A stretch of 64,000 nt of DNA from Sphingomonadales bacterium (GCA_018334165.1 JAGXTB010000072.1:1-64000); one strand, 5' to 3'; shown: positions 6,849-14,720, counted from the first letter of the stretch. Made by a program: numbers and translations. Notes: a model not told the origin generated them from the sequence alone.

Positions 6849-8299
6849 GTAAGCGGAGGCCCCCGATGACGTTCGGTAGCGTCTGCTCGGGCATCGAGGC
6901 CGCCAGCGTCGCCTGGCATCCGCTCGGCTGGCGTGCGGCGTGGTTGGCCGAGATCGATAAATTCCCCGCCGCCGTCCTGAAGCACCGCTACCCCGACGTG
7001 CCGAACCTCGGGGACATGACCAAGATCCACGAGTCGGAGGTTTTCAATGGAGCAGATATCGATGTTCTCGTCGGAGGAACCCCCTGCCAATCCTTCAGCG
7101 TCGCAGGACTTAGAGCGGGACTGGCGGACCCGCGCGGCAACTTGGCACTCGTCTTTCTTAGGCTTCTTGACCATAAACGCCCCCGCTGGGTGGTCTGGGA
7201 GAACGTCCCCGGCGTCCTATCCTCCTGGTCGGATGCGGCGGAGCGTCCTGCGACCGCCGGGGACTACGACGCCGCCGGACAACCCGACCCCGGAGACGGA
7301 CGACGAGGAAGCGTCGTCGAGCAGTCCAGTGATTTTGACACCTTCACCTGCGGCCTTCGGGAACTCGGGTATGGTCTCGCCTGGCGAGTGCTTGACGCTC
7401 AGTATTTCGGAGTTCCCCAGCGCCGGCGTCGCGTCTTCGTTATCGGCTATCTTGGAGACTGGCGACCTGCCGCGGCGGTTCTTTTTGAGCGCCACAGCTT
7501 GTATGGGAATCCTCCGCCGAGCCGCAACAAGGGGGAAAACGTTGCCGGCCCGCTTGGAGCTTGCTCTGAAACAGGCGGCCGGAGGACAACAGATTTAGAT
7601 GGACACAGGGCTCATGTCGTATATGAAAACCATGGCCAGGACTCGCGCGTTAAGGAGTGCGACGTCAGCCCGCAGATCAATGCCAAGGCCGGCACTGGCG
7701 GCGGGAACCTGCCGCTGACGATCACGCCTGCGCCAGTAATGTTTAAACCGTCGCACTACACGCGCGGTAAGGACGGCGCGCCGAGCGAGGTTTCGCCGCC
7801 GCTGTCCGCCGACGCCGACAAAGGCGACCAGGATCCTCTCGTGTTTGAAACACGCTTTGCGCGCAACGGGAGAGGAGCTCCGGACACCGTATGTCCCCCG
7901 CTCAAAGCGCAGAGCGGCGAGACGGGCAAGGGCGACGCCGCGCCCGTCGTGGCTTTCACACAGAACAGCCGATCAGAGGTCCGTGAGATAGGAGGCGACG
8001 GCCAGATCGTCGGCGCTCTGGCGGCGGAGCCGGGTGCCCAACAACAGAACTACATAGCCGCAGGGGGGGGGATACCTGCGCCGGGACAGGCGACGGCTCG
8101 AACCGCCGTGCGTCGTCTCACGCCGCGCGAATGCGAACGCCTTCAGGGTTTCCCAGACGACTACACGAACATCGCGCGCAACGGGAAAGACACGACCGAC
8201 GGTCCGCGATACAAGGCACTCGGCAATTCCATGGCGGTCCCGGTCATGCGGTGGATCGGGGAACGGATACAGATGGTGGAAGATTTAAATAAAAAATAA
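6845..8299 (+). CDS. C5-cytosine DNA methyltransferase
   Basis: This 484-residue protein has FGSVCSGIEAAS (motif I), GGTPCQSFS with the catalytic Cys81 (motif IV), WENVPG (motif VI, about 119-124), a long variable target-recognition region of about 200 residues, and a C-terminal RRLTPRECERLQGFP...YKALGNSMAVPV block (motifs IX-X). All key residues are present. It makes 5-methylcytosine in phage DNA, probably as anti-restriction. Its ATG overlaps the stop of the previous methyltransferase by 4 nt, so the two are co-expressed. A second gene is nested in another frame inside it. Confidence 0.9.
   Translation: MSKRRPPMTFGSVCSGIEAASVAWHPLGWRAAWLAEIDKFPAAVLKHRYPDVPNLGDMTKIHESEVFNGADIDVLVGGTPCQSFSVAGLRAGLADPRGNLALVFLRLLDHKRPRWVVWENVPGVLSSWSDAAERPATAGDYDAAGQPDPGDGRRGSVVEQSSDFDTFTCGLRELGYGLAWRVLDAQYFGVPQRRRRVFVIGYLGDWRPAAAVLFERHSLYGNPPPSRNKGENVAGPLGACSETGGRRTTDLDGHRAHVVYENHGQDSRVKECDVSPQINAKAGTGGGNLPLTITPAPVMFKPSHYTRGKDGAPSEVSPPLSADADKGDQDPLVFETRFARNGRGAPDTVCPPLKAQSGETGKGDAAPVVAFTQNSRSEVREIGGDGQIVGALAAEPGAQQQNYIAAGGGIPAPGQATARTAVRRLTPRECERLQGFPDDYTNIARNGKDTTDGPRYKALGNSMAVPVMRWIGERIQMVEDLNKK
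7047..7598 (+). CDS. Overprinted ORF nested in the C5-methyltransferase gene
   Basis: This 183-residue frame lies wholly inside the methyltransferase gene in another register. It has its own GGAGG at 7036-7040, 6 nt before the ATG. Its C-terminus, SAILETGDLPRRFFLSATACMGILRRAATRGKTLPARLELAL, is shown here in outline only by its key words: FFLSATAC, GILRRA, RGKTLP. I recognise this ending from separately annotated small phage proteins, as well as NSGMVSPGECLTLSISE in the middle. That suggests a genuine overlapping gene conserved between phages. The function is unknown; it may modulate methylation or host restriction. Confidence 0.6.
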   Translation: MEQISMFSSEEPPANPSASQDLERDWRTRAATWHSSFLGFLTINAPAGWSGRTSPASYPPGRMRRSVLRPPGTTTPPDNPTPETDDEEASSSSPVILTPSPAAFGNSGMVSPGECLTLSISEFPSAGVASSLSAILETGDLPRRFFLSATACMGILRRAATRGKTLPARLELALKQAAGGQQI

Positions 8300-8303
8300 T
8301 TGC

Positions 8304-8332
8304 TTGACATATGCCATGGCGCGTAGTAGTAT
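8304..8332 (+). promoter_or_regulatory. Early promoter P3 with ATGGC element
   Basis: TTGACA (8304-8309), 17 bp, TAGTAT (8327-8332). GCCATGGC in the spacer is at the same offset as in P1 and P6. It follows the methyltransferase stop by only 4 nt and restarts transcription toward the small gene at 8362 and thyX. Confidence 0.75.
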
Positions 8333-8361
8333 ACGCGCGGAGCCGTAAAAGGAGCAGCCCG

Positions 8362-8502
8362 ATGCGCAAGATCGTGATCGAAGCAGAGATTTTTTTCGAC
8401 AAAGACGGCGCCACCCGAATGCGGTTGATGACCGGATTCGGCGACCCCAACCTGGTGGTCGCAACCGACAAATTCCAATACCTCGACGCGGAGAAACCAT
8501 GA
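8362..8502 (+). CDS. Small early protein, 46 residues
   Basis: ATG at 8362 with AAAAGGAG at 8347-8354, directly downstream of promoter P3. The product (MRKIVIEAEIFFDKDG...) alternates hydrophobic and charged residues like a small beta-sheet domain. No family is recognised. The first-gene position and the strong ribosome site argue that it is real despite its size. Confidence 0.6.
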   Translation: MRKIVIEAEIFFDKDGATRMRLMTGFGDPNLVVATDKFQYLDAEKP

Positions 8503-8566
8503 ACGACGTCGAGCTTTTTTTTCGGCCTTCGATGTTGCGTAATTATGTCCTAGGATTGAACGTCCG

Positions 8567-8743
8567 ATGACTATTAATCCAGAGCAGATTCAAGTCGTCG
8601 CCAACCTGCTCCATCAGGCTCGCTTCCCGCGCTACAAATACGGAACAGTGAAGTGCGCCGGCCCCAAGATTTGTTGTGGCCAGGACCACGAGATGGCCCG
8701 CGCGCTCCTGCGCCGATACCGCCTCGTCAAGAGGGCCCGATGA
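8567..8743 (+). CDS. Small Cys-containing protein, 58 residues
   Basis: The frame runs from ATG 8567 to the TGA at 8741-8743, which overlaps the thyX start by 4 nt. It has a helical N-terminus (TINPEQIQVVANLLHQA) and a KCAGPKICCGQDHE segment that could bind a metal. It also contains MARALLRRYRLVKRAR. No family is recognised; coupling to thyX supports it. Confidence 0.5.
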   Translation: MTINPEQIQVVANLLHQARFPRYKYGTVKCAGPKICCGQDHEMARALLRRYRLVKRAR

Positions 8744-9477
8744 ACGACGCAATCCCCGTGTTGGACAAAGGCTTCGTTCGCCTTGAGAAGCACAGCGGCG
8801 AGGACCCAAGCGTTGTCCGTGCGGCACGCGTCAGCTACGGATCGAAGTCCAAGACGGCGGAGGCCGATCGCAAGCTCATCCGCTACATGCTCGAGCACGA
8901 GCACGGGACGCCGTTCGAGCACAACCTGTTCACCTTCCACGTCAAGGCCCCGATCTTCGTTTTCCGCCAATGGCACCGGACCCGGATCGGCATCAGCTAC
9001 AACGAACTGTCGGCGCGCTATGCCGAGATGAAGGACGAGTTCTACTTTCCAAAGAAATGGCGCAAGCAGGACGTAAAGGATAAGCAGAACAGCATCGCCG
9101 GCGACCTGCCGCACGCCGCCCTGACGCGAGACATGCGCGCCGGGTGCAAGGAGCAGATGGCGCGTTACCGCCGCGCGCTGAAGGCCGGCGCCGCCCGCGA
9201 GATGGCCCGCTTCCACCTGCCCGTCAACCTCTACAGCGAGATGTATTTCACCTGCAACGCGCGCTCGCTCATGGCATTTATAAAGCTCCGCTCCGAACAC
9301 CACGCCCAATGGGAGACGCGCCAGTACAGCAACGCGCTCTGGACATTGTTCGCCAAGACGATGCCATGGACGGCCGAGGCATTCCTCGGCACGCTCCCGC
9401 TGGCACGCTACCAGTCCATGGACGGCCTCGCCGGCCCCAACCTCGACTCGATCCCCAAGGCCTCCCGTGCCGCATAA
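8740..9477 (+). CDS. thyX: Flavin-dependent thymidylate synthase
   Basis: In this 245-residue protein the ThyX signature appears as RQWHRTRIGISYNELSARY (residues 75-93), a slight variant of RHR-x7-8-S. Downstream, EMARFHLPVNLYSEMYFTCNARSL and LRSEHHAQWETRQYS carry the Arg/His/Gln residues used for FAD and dUMP binding. The enzyme makes dTMP from dUMP using FAD, NADPH and methylene-tetrahydrofolate in the cytoplasm, supplying thymidine for phage replication. The ATG at 8740 overlaps the previous stop. The neighbouring dNTP-hydrolase-like gene suggests a nucleotide-supply module. Confidence 0.92.
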   Translation: MNDAIPVLDKGFVRLEKHSGEDPSVVRAARVSYGSKSKTAEADRKLIRYMLEHEHGTPFEHNLFTFHVKAPIFVFRQWHRTRIGISYNELSARYAEMKDEFYFPKKWRKQDVKDKQNSIAGDLPHAALTRDMRAGCKEQMARYRRALKAGAAREMARFHLPVNLYSEMYFTCNARSLMAFIKLRSEHHAQWETRQYSNALWTLFAKTMPWTAEAFLGTLPLARYQSMDGLAGPNLDSIPKASRAA

Positions 9478-10066
9478 GAAGTTACCCACCGCACCCGACG
9501 GCGGAGGCCTGCGCTTCAACACAGGTAAGCTCCGCGTGGACTTGGTCCCATCTGACGTGATCGAAGCTCTGGCGGGCGTCCTGGGCCACGCCTGCACCGA
9601 GCGCGTCCCGCCATACCCGCCCCGCAACTGGGAGCGCGGCATGAAGTGGAGCGACGTCGTGGCGTCACTCGAGCGCCACCTGCTCGACGTTAAGCTCGGG
9701 CGGATGATCGACCCGTCGGGCACGAAACAGCGGTCGACCGCCCTGTTGCTTTGCAACGCCGTGTTCTTGTGCGCCTACGACATCCGCGGCATGCACCACC
9801 TAGACGATTTGGAGCCGTACGCACGATCCGCGCGTAACAAAAAAGGAGACCCCCATGAAACGCCTCGTCCTCGTCGCCGTCGTCGCCTCCGTCGCCGCTT
9901 GCTCCAGCGCGCCCGTAAAGGCCCCGCTGGCCGTCGGCTGCGGCCCGACCCAGTACACGCGTCAGATAAACGCCGCCTCGTCGGCGGTCATCAACATGTG
10001 CTTCCTCGCGGACGGCAGCGTCAAGTGGACCGACGGCGAGGCCGTCCCCGTCGCCCCGCAGATTAA
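9467..10066 (+). CDS. dATP/dGTP diphosphohydrolase N-terminal-like (DUF5664-type) protein
   Basis: Residues about 12-115 (GGLRFNTGKLRVDLVP..., NWERGMKWSDVVASLERHL, SGTKQRSTALLLCNAVFL) match the pattern G-K-x-R-x-D-L-(L/V)-P ... N-W-x-x-G ... R-H-L of DUF5664-type proteins, which I recall being named after dATP/dGTP diphosphohydrolases. The GTG at 9467 overlaps the end of thyX. The frame continues about 70 residues past the domain as an Arg/Pro-rich tail overlapping the lipoprotein gene in another register, so its true C-terminus is unclear: a natural read-through tail, or a lost stop codon. Confidence 0.6.
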   Translation: MPHKKLPTAPDGGGLRFNTGKLRVDLVPSDVIEALAGVLGHACTERVPPYPPRNWERGMKWSDVVASLERHLLDVKLGRMIDPSGTKQRSTALLLCNAVFLCAYDIRGMHHLDDLEPYARSARNKKGDPHETPRPRRRRRLRRRLLQRARKGPAGRRLRPDPVHASDKRRLVGGHQHVLPRGRQRQVDRRRGRPRRPAD

Positions 10067-10103
10067 ACCGAAGAAGACCGCCACTGCTACGAACAAGAAA
10101 TAG
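9855..10103 (+). CDS. Small lipoprotein
   Basis: This 82-residue protein has a signal peptide MKRLVLVAVVASVAAC with lipobox VAAC, so Cys16 would be lipidated and the rest exposed in the periplasm. The C-terminus is Lys/Thr-rich. AAAAGGAGA at 9840-9848 precedes the ATG. Early expression suggests a host-envelope role such as superinfection exclusion, but that is inference. It overlaps the previous frame by 212 nt. Confidence 0.65.
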   Translation: MKRLVLVAVVASVAACSSAPVKAPLAVGCGPTQYTRQINAASSAVINMCFLADGSVKWTDGEAVPVAPQIKPKKTATATNKK

Positions 10104-10112
10104 CCTGCGGCA

Positions 10113-10934
10113 ATGGCCTCTCCGCAAACCGAAAACGGCTACTTCAAAGTCGCCAACGAACTAGCCGACGCGATATTCCTTTTCCCATTCAGCGGCCCGC
10201 AGTTGCGGCTCGTGATTTGGGTAATGCGATACTCCTACGGCTGGCGGCGTAAGGAAACGCAGTCCATCACTCTCGACGGATTGACGTCGATCACCACCAT
10301 CCCGCGTTCCACCCTCAGTTGGACGATTCAGCAACTGGTGGGCAGCGGCGTACTGGTGCGGAGCAAGGACTTGACCTACCGCCTCAACAAGAACTACGAG
10401 GAGTGGATCGTGACCGGATCCGACATGCTACCGCTTAGGTCCAACCCATTGGATATCCAACCCATTGGAATAGATTCCAACCCATTGGACCTACAGCGTC
10501 CCCCTATAAGGAACTTAAAGACAATTAGTAAAGACAAAGGTGGACACGAACGCCCAACGGCTATTTTCAGCCCCCCCTCTCTTTCAGCGGTCAAAGCTTA
10601 CTGCACGGAACGGAAAAGCGTGGTGGACCCCGACAAGTTCTTCCACCACTTCGAGGCGAACGGCTGGTACATGGGCCGCACGAAGATGACCAACTGGAAG
10701 TCCGCCGTCTGCTACTGGGAGCGCACGCAGTACCCCGGCAACGGCCGCACCGCAGTCCTCGATGGAAAGGTCTGTCCGATCTGCGACAAGAACCAGATGG
10801 AGAAGGGCGCGACCGTCTGCGTATCCTGCGCCCGATGCAAGAAGTGCGGCGAGAGTACCCCCAACTTAAAGATCGGCAAGCGGCCGGACGGGACCAAGAC
10901 GGCTTGGTGCCTCCGCTGCGTTAAAAACAAATGA
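10113..10934 (+). CDS. Replication initiator, phage O-like, with C-terminal zinc ribbon
   Basis: In this 273-residue protein, residues about 8-100 (GYFKVANELADAIFLFPFSGPQLRLVIWVMRYSYGW...TIPRSTLSWTIQQLVGSGVLV, given here in pieces) are the winged-helix N-terminal domain of phage replication protein O. A short linker encoded by iterons follows (about 108-140). The C-terminus has VCPICDKNQ...CVSCARCKKCGES...WCLRCVKNK, one or two zinc ribbons. As in lambda O, the initiator would bind the iterons inside its own gene and load a helicase. No loader gene is seen nearby, so the host DnaB system or a gene outside the window is needed. Confidence 0.8.
   Translation: MASPQTENGYFKVANELADAIFLFPFSGPQLRLVIWVMRYSYGWRRKETQSITLDGLTSITTIPRSTLSWTIQQLVGSGVLVRSKDLTYRLNKNYEEWIVTGSDMLPLRSNPLDIQPIGIDSNPLDLQRPPIRNLKTISKDKGGHERPTAIFSPPSLSAVKAYCTERKSVVDPDKFFHHFEANGWYMGRTKMTNWKSAVCYWERTQYPGNGRTAVLDGKVCPICDKNQMEKGATVCVSCARCKKCGESTPNLKIGKRPDGTKTAWCLRCVKNK
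10440..10536 (+). repeat. Iteron array, probable replication origin (copy 1)
   Basis: Three exact copies of TCCAACCCATTGGA start at 10440, 10456 and 10476 (spacings 16 and 20 bp). Each is a TCCAA-N4-TTGGA inverted repeat. A 37-bp block at 10500-10536 (CCCCCTATAAGG... to ...GTAAAGACA) follows, AT-richer than its surroundings. The array lies inside the O-like gene, as the lambda origin does. Nearly the same arrangement recurs at 27793-27922. Confidence 0.75.
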
Positions 10935-10954
10935 CGGACAGGAGACGACACGCC

Positions 10955-11248
10955 ATGACCCACCGACAAGAAGTACTCAAGGACGTCCTGCCGCCGCTCA
11001 CGCCCCTGCAGGAAGCCGCTCGGATCTACCTCGAAGCGGAGCAGGAGGCCGCGAACCTGAAGACGCGCGCCGGCAAGCGCAAGGAGGAGATGATCACGAT
11101 GGCGAACAGGATCGGCGAGGACTTCGTCAAGGTCCGCGACGAGGACGGATTCATGCACACGTTCGCCTTCGAGAGCAAAGCGGCCGTCCGCCACAGCAAA
11201 CTGCTCGACGTGAAGGTCGTCAAGCACGACAGCGCCGCCGACGCCTAA
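10955..11248 (+). CDS. Small helical early protein
   Basis: This protein is 97 residues from the ATG at 10955, which has GGAG at 10941-10944; the same leader string (ACGGACAGGAGA) precedes the winged-helix gene. An in-frame ATG at 10931 overlaps the initiator stop and is the alternative. It has a helical, charged N-terminal half (EAARIYLEAEQEAANLKTRA) and a small beta-rich C-terminus. No family is recognised; the position between initiator and resolvase suggests a DNA-metabolism accessory role. Confidence 0.6.
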   Translation: MTHRQEVLKDVLPPLTPLQEAARIYLEAEQEAANLKTRAGKRKEEMITMANRIGEDFVKVRDEDGFMHTFAFESKAAVRHSKLLDVKVVKHDSAADA

Positions 11249-11254
11249 AGCGAC

Positions 11255-11611
11255 ATGAAGTTGACCATCCACGTGAAGCCGCTGTCGATCAACGACGCGT
11301 ACCGCGGCGCCCACTACCCGACGAAGGAAAAGACGCAGTACGAGACGGCCCTGCGCTACGCGCTTCCGAACGTGCGCGTGGCGCCGGGCCCGTACTACCG
11401 GATCGCCTTCGACTTCCACCTGGTCAACTTCGCGCTCACGGACTACGACAATCTCATCAAGATCACGCAGGACTGCCTCGTCAAGCGCGGCATTATGACC
11501 GACGACCGCCTGATAGTCGACGCACGTATCCGTAAGTTTAAAGCCGACAAGGACCGCATCGAGATCGACCTGCAGCCCGCCGCCGACGCTTTGGAGCCAA
11601 ACCTAATATGA
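11255..11611 (+). CDS. rusA: RusA-type Holliday junction resolvase
   Basis: This protein is 118 residues, the usual RusA length. It carries LTDYDNLIKITQD (Asp63, Asp65, Lys69, Asp73) and IMTDDRLIVD (Asp83, Asp84), matching the conserved acidic residues and lysine of RusA. It cleaves four-way DNA junctions, resolving recombination and replication intermediates before packaging. It is the first gene of a tight pair with the ParB-methyltransferase. Confidence 0.85.
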   Translation: MKLTIHVKPLSINDAYRGAHYPTKEKTQYETALRYALPNVRVAPGPYYRIAFDFHLVNFALTDYDNLIKITQDCLVKRGIMTDDRLIVDARIRKFKADKDRIEIDLQPAADALEPNLI

Positions 11612-13050
11612 AAAATGAAGCCCCCGAAACCGTCCAGGCCATACGCGCCAAAGCGGCACCGTACAACCCACGCACGATCACGCCGGCGCAGGAAAAGATG
11701 TTGGCCGCAGCCATGACCGAGTTCGGCGATCTTGGCGGTCTGGTGGTCAACGTCAAGACCGGCCGCGTTGTTGGCGGCCACCAGCGGCTGAAGCAGCTCG
11801 ATCCGTCCTGGCCTGTCGTTAAAAAATCCTACACGGACAAGACCGGAACCGTCGCGCTAGGCTACGTCGAAACGCCCCGAGGCCGGTGGGCATACCGCGA
11901 GGTCGACTGGCCCGAGGCCAAGGAAAAGGCGGCGAACATCGCGGCGAACAAGCACGGCGGCGCGTTCGACATTCCGAAGCTCAAGGACATCCTTGTTGAA
12001 ATTCAGGCCGCCGAGATACCGCTCGAGCTCACCGGATTCGACGCCGACGACCTGGCCGAGATGCTCGCCGAGGAAGGCGCGGCGATTCCGGAGAACGTGG
12101 ACGACTTACCCCCCCCCATGGCGCAATCTAAGACCAAGCGCGGCGACGTCTGGATATGCGGCGACCACCGGGTCATGTGCGGCGACAGCACGAGCGCCGC
12201 CGACATCTCACGCCTGATGGGAGACGACCGGGCCGCGCTATACTTCTCCGACCCGCCATACGGCGTGTCCTACGAGGGCGGAGGCTTCGACGTGATCAAG
12301 GGCGACCACAAGCGCGACGACGACCTCTACAACCTGGTCACCGGCGCGCTGAAGCAGGCCGTCGCCCACACGACGCCCGGCGCCGCCTTCTACATCTGGC
12401 ACGCCAGCAGCACGCGCCGCGAGTTCGAGGACGCCATGCGCGACGCCGGCCTAATCGAGAAGCAGTACCTGATCTGGGTTAAGAACTCGATCGTCCTCGG
12501 CCACGCCGACTACCACTGGACCCACGAGCCGTGCTTCTACGCCGGCAAGGAAGGCCAGAAGGTCGCCTTTCACGGCGACCGCACCCAGTCGACCGTCTGG
12601 CGCGCCACGCTCAAGAAGCGGGACGGCCTGGCGACCACCCTCGGCCAAGCCCTCCTGCTGACCGACGGCAAGGGCGGGCAGATCGCTTTGACCCCGCGCA
12701 TGCCCAAGGGCAAGAAAACACGCACGGCGAGGCTCGTAGAGGGCCAGACGATGCGGATCGAGATACCCAGCAACAGTGTGGACGTTCTCGAGGTCGGCCG
12801 CGACCTGGACGGCTACAAGCATCCGACCCAGAAGCCGGTAGCCCTGTCGATGGTGGCGATCGCCAACAGCACGAAGCCGGGCGAGATCGTCCTCGACACG
12901 TTCAGCGGAAGCGGATCCACCCTGCTCGGGTGCGAGGCGACCGGCCGGCGCGGCCGGGTGATGGACCTCGACCCCACGTACGCCTGGGTTGCGGTGGAGC
13001 GGTGGCAGGACCTGACGGGCCGCAAAGCGTTTGTCGAAAAAGGAGCTTAA
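11608..13050 (+). CDS. ParB-like domain fused to DNA methyltransferase (DPPY type)
   Basis: In this 480-residue protein the N-terminal about 140 residues (PYNPRTI..., VVNVKTGRVVGGHQRLKQL) are a ParB/sulfiredoxin-like nuclease domain with the GGHQR motif. The C-terminal part is a beta-class amino-methyltransferase with SDPPYGVSYEGGG (about 214-226) as motif IV and DTFSGSGSTLLGCEATG near the end as motif I. DPPY favours N6-adenine methylation. This fusion is common in phages and genomic islands. Its start overlaps the rusA stop. Likely role: DNA modification against restriction; the ParB part may guide binding. Confidence 0.88.
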   Translation: MKNEAPETVQAIRAKAAPYNPRTITPAQEKMLAAAMTEFGDLGGLVVNVKTGRVVGGHQRLKQLDPSWPVVKKSYTDKTGTVALGYVETPRGRWAYREVDWPEAKEKAANIAANKHGGAFDIPKLKDILVEIQAAEIPLELTGFDADDLAEMLAEEGAAIPENVDDLPPPMAQSKTKRGDVWICGDHRVMCGDSTSAADISRLMGDDRAALYFSDPPYGVSYEGGGFDVIKGDHKRDDDLYNLVTGALKQAVAHTTPGAAFYIWHASSTRREFEDAMRDAGLIEKQYLIWVKNSIVLGHADYHWTHEPCFYAGKEGQKVAFHGDRTQSTVWRATLKKRDGLATTLGQALLLTDGKGGQIALTPRMPKGKKTRTARLVEGQTMRIEIPSNSVDVLEVGRDLDGYKHPTQKPVALSMVAIANSTKPGEIVLDTFSGSGSTLLGCEATGRRGRVMDLDPTYAWVAVERWQDLTGRKAFVEKGA

Positions 13051-13572
13051 ATGCGATACGCCGCCGAAACCAGCGTCAGCAGCGAGAAGTCCAAAGGCGA
13101 GATCGAGGCCACGCTTCGACGCTACGGCGCCGACCAGTTTGGATCGATGTGGGAGGACGGCCGCGCGGCTATTCAATTTAGAATAAAGAGCAAGATGGTC
13201 CGATTCAACCTCCCGTTGCCCGACCAGCGCGACGACGAGTTCGCCAAGGGCGGGTGCATCCGGGCCGGGTGGCACGACGAGGACCCGACGCACCTGTCCC
13301 ACTCGCGCGGGTGCTTCGCGCCGCGGCCGCCGGAAGTTTCCGCGCGACTCTGGGAGCAGGCCTGCCGACAACGGTGGCGCGCGCTGGCGCTGGCGATCAA
13401 AGCCAAGCTCGAGGCCGTCGAGTGCGGCATCACGACGTTCGAGGAGGAGTTTCTTAGCCACCTCGTGGTACCAGGCCAGAAGGGAAAGACCGTAGGCCAG
13501 ATGATTATAAGCCAAATCGAAAGCGCCTACGTAACCGGGAAGACACCGTCGCTGGGCTGGGAGGAGAAGTAG
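13051..13572 (+). CDS. Conserved phage protein, unknown function
   Basis: This 173-residue protein begins MRYAAETSVSSEKSKGEIEATLRRYGADQF, continues with VRFNLPLP, and ends in a helical segment. I recognise this pattern from uncharacterised phage and prophage proteins located near replication or methyltransferase genes, but know of no assigned function. It starts directly after the methyltransferase stop and is followed at once by the DUF5131 gene. Confidence 0.7.
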   Translation: MRYAAETSVSSEKSKGEIEATLRRYGADQFGSMWEDGRAAIQFRIKSKMVRFNLPLPDQRDDEFAKGGCIRAGWHDEDPTHLSHSRGCFAPRPPEVSARLWEQACRQRWRALALAIKAKLEAVECGITTFEEEFLSHLVVPGQKGKTVGQMIISQIESAYVTGKTPSLGWEEK

Positions 13573-14553
13573 ATGGACCGCACGAAAATCGAATGGACAG
13601 ATGCGACGTGGAACCCGCTCCGTGGTTGCTCGCGCGTGAGCGAGGGGTGCCGCAACTGCTACGCCGAGCGCGTGGCCGCGCGATTCATCGGCAAAGGACA
13701 GGCATACGAAGGCTTGGCCTATCGCCACTACGAGAACGACACCGTGGCCAACACGATCGACTATGAACCGCGTTGGACCGGTGAGGTTCGACTTATTCGA
13801 GAAGCGATGGATCAGCCGCTAAAATGGAAACGTCCTAGAAAAATCTTCGTGAACAGCATGAGCGATCTGTTCCATGAGAAGGTAAGCGACGGCGTGATCT
13901 GGCAAATATTCAACGTGATGCGCCGCGCGCATTGGCACACGTTTCAGGTGCTCACAAAAAGACCTGAGAGAATGCTGAGATGGTTCCAAGAGATTGATCG
14001 TGGGACACTACGAGACCGAGACTTCCAGTGGCCGCTTCCAAACGTCTGGCTCGGCGTCAGCGTCGAGACGCAGGGAAATGCCGACAAGAGGATCCCGCTC
14101 CTGCTACGAACGCCGGCCGCCGTACGTTGGATCAGCGCCGAGCCGCTGCTTGGGCCTTTAGACATCTCGCAGTTTACGCCCGGCGGATGGGGTTGCTCCG
14201 GATGCGGATACCGAGAGAGAGGGAGCGTCGGTCGATGTTACGGCTACTGCCAGGACCCGAGCGGCAGGTCCTGCGATGCGGTGCCGTGTCCGCGGTGCGG
14301 CAAGCGCCACTACTGGACCGGCAGCGTGGCGTCAATCAAATGGGTTGTGGCCGGCGGCGAGAGTGGGCCAGGAGCTAGGCCGATGGACGTAGCGTGGGCC
14401 TGGGAGCTCAAGGACCAGTGCAATAAAACCAACGTGCCGTTTCTGTTCAAGCAGTGGGGGGAATACGGCGAGAACGGAAGGAAGGTAGGTAAAAAAGTTG
14501 CTGGCCGTCTTCTGCTTGGAAAAACCTACGACGAATACCCGGTGCCAGCGTGA
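13573..14553 (+). CDS. Phage Gp37/Gp68 family (DUF5131) protein with Cys-rich insert
   Basis: This 326-residue protein opens with KIEWTDATWNPLRGC...GCRNCYAE (Cys19, Cys26, Cys29), the hallmark of DUF5131, and ends with WVVAGGESGPGARPM...FKQWGEYGENG, also typical. Between LLGPLDISQ and that block is an insert of about 45 residues with many Cys (CSGCGY, CYGYC, CPRCGKRHYW), probably a zinc ribbon. The Cx6CxxC near the N-terminus may hold a metal or iron-sulfur centre. The function of the family is not established; in phages it sits near DNA-modification genes, as here. Confidence 0.8.
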   Translation: MDRTKIEWTDATWNPLRGCSRVSEGCRNCYAERVAARFIGKGQAYEGLAYRHYENDTVANTIDYEPRWTGEVRLIREAMDQPLKWKRPRKIFVNSMSDLFHEKVSDGVIWQIFNVMRRAHWHTFQVLTKRPERMLRWFQEIDRGTLRDRDFQWPLPNVWLGVSVETQGNADKRIPLLLRTPAAVRWISAEPLLGPLDISQFTPGGWGCSGCGYRERGSVGRCYGYCQDPSGRSCDAVPCPRCGKRHYWTGSVASIKWVVAGGESGPGARPMDVAWAWELKDQCNKTNVPFLFKQWGEYGENGRKVGKKVAGRLLLGKTYDEYPVPA

Positions 14554-14720
14554 TGAGCCTGCTCGCCTACATAGCTATTTTATTTTGGTTCCTTAGCGCC
14601 ACATCTGCGCCCGGAAATCAAGGCAAGGCGGAAATAAAAACGTCTGGACACACGGTCATGGCCATCTGGGATTTCTTGATAGTCCTGGCGCTATGCGGGC
14701 GAGTGTTAGGGTGGTGGTGA
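14553..14720 (+). CDS. Small two-segment membrane protein
   Basis: This 55-residue protein runs from the ATG at 14553, overlapping the previous stop. Two hydrophobic stretches (LLAYIAILFWFL and MAIWDFLIVLALCGRVLGWW) are separated by a short polar loop, so it should be an inner-membrane hairpin. Function is unknown; candidates are superinfection exclusion or a lysis accessory. Confidence 0.5.
   Translation: MSLLAYIAILFWFLSATSAPGNQGKAEIKTSGHTVMAIWDFLIVLALCGRVLGWW

Noticed and set aside
8499-8570. 23-codon frame between the small P3 gene and the 58-residue gene
   Set aside because: ATG overlaps a stop, but it is too short and lacks recognisable features; left unannotated.
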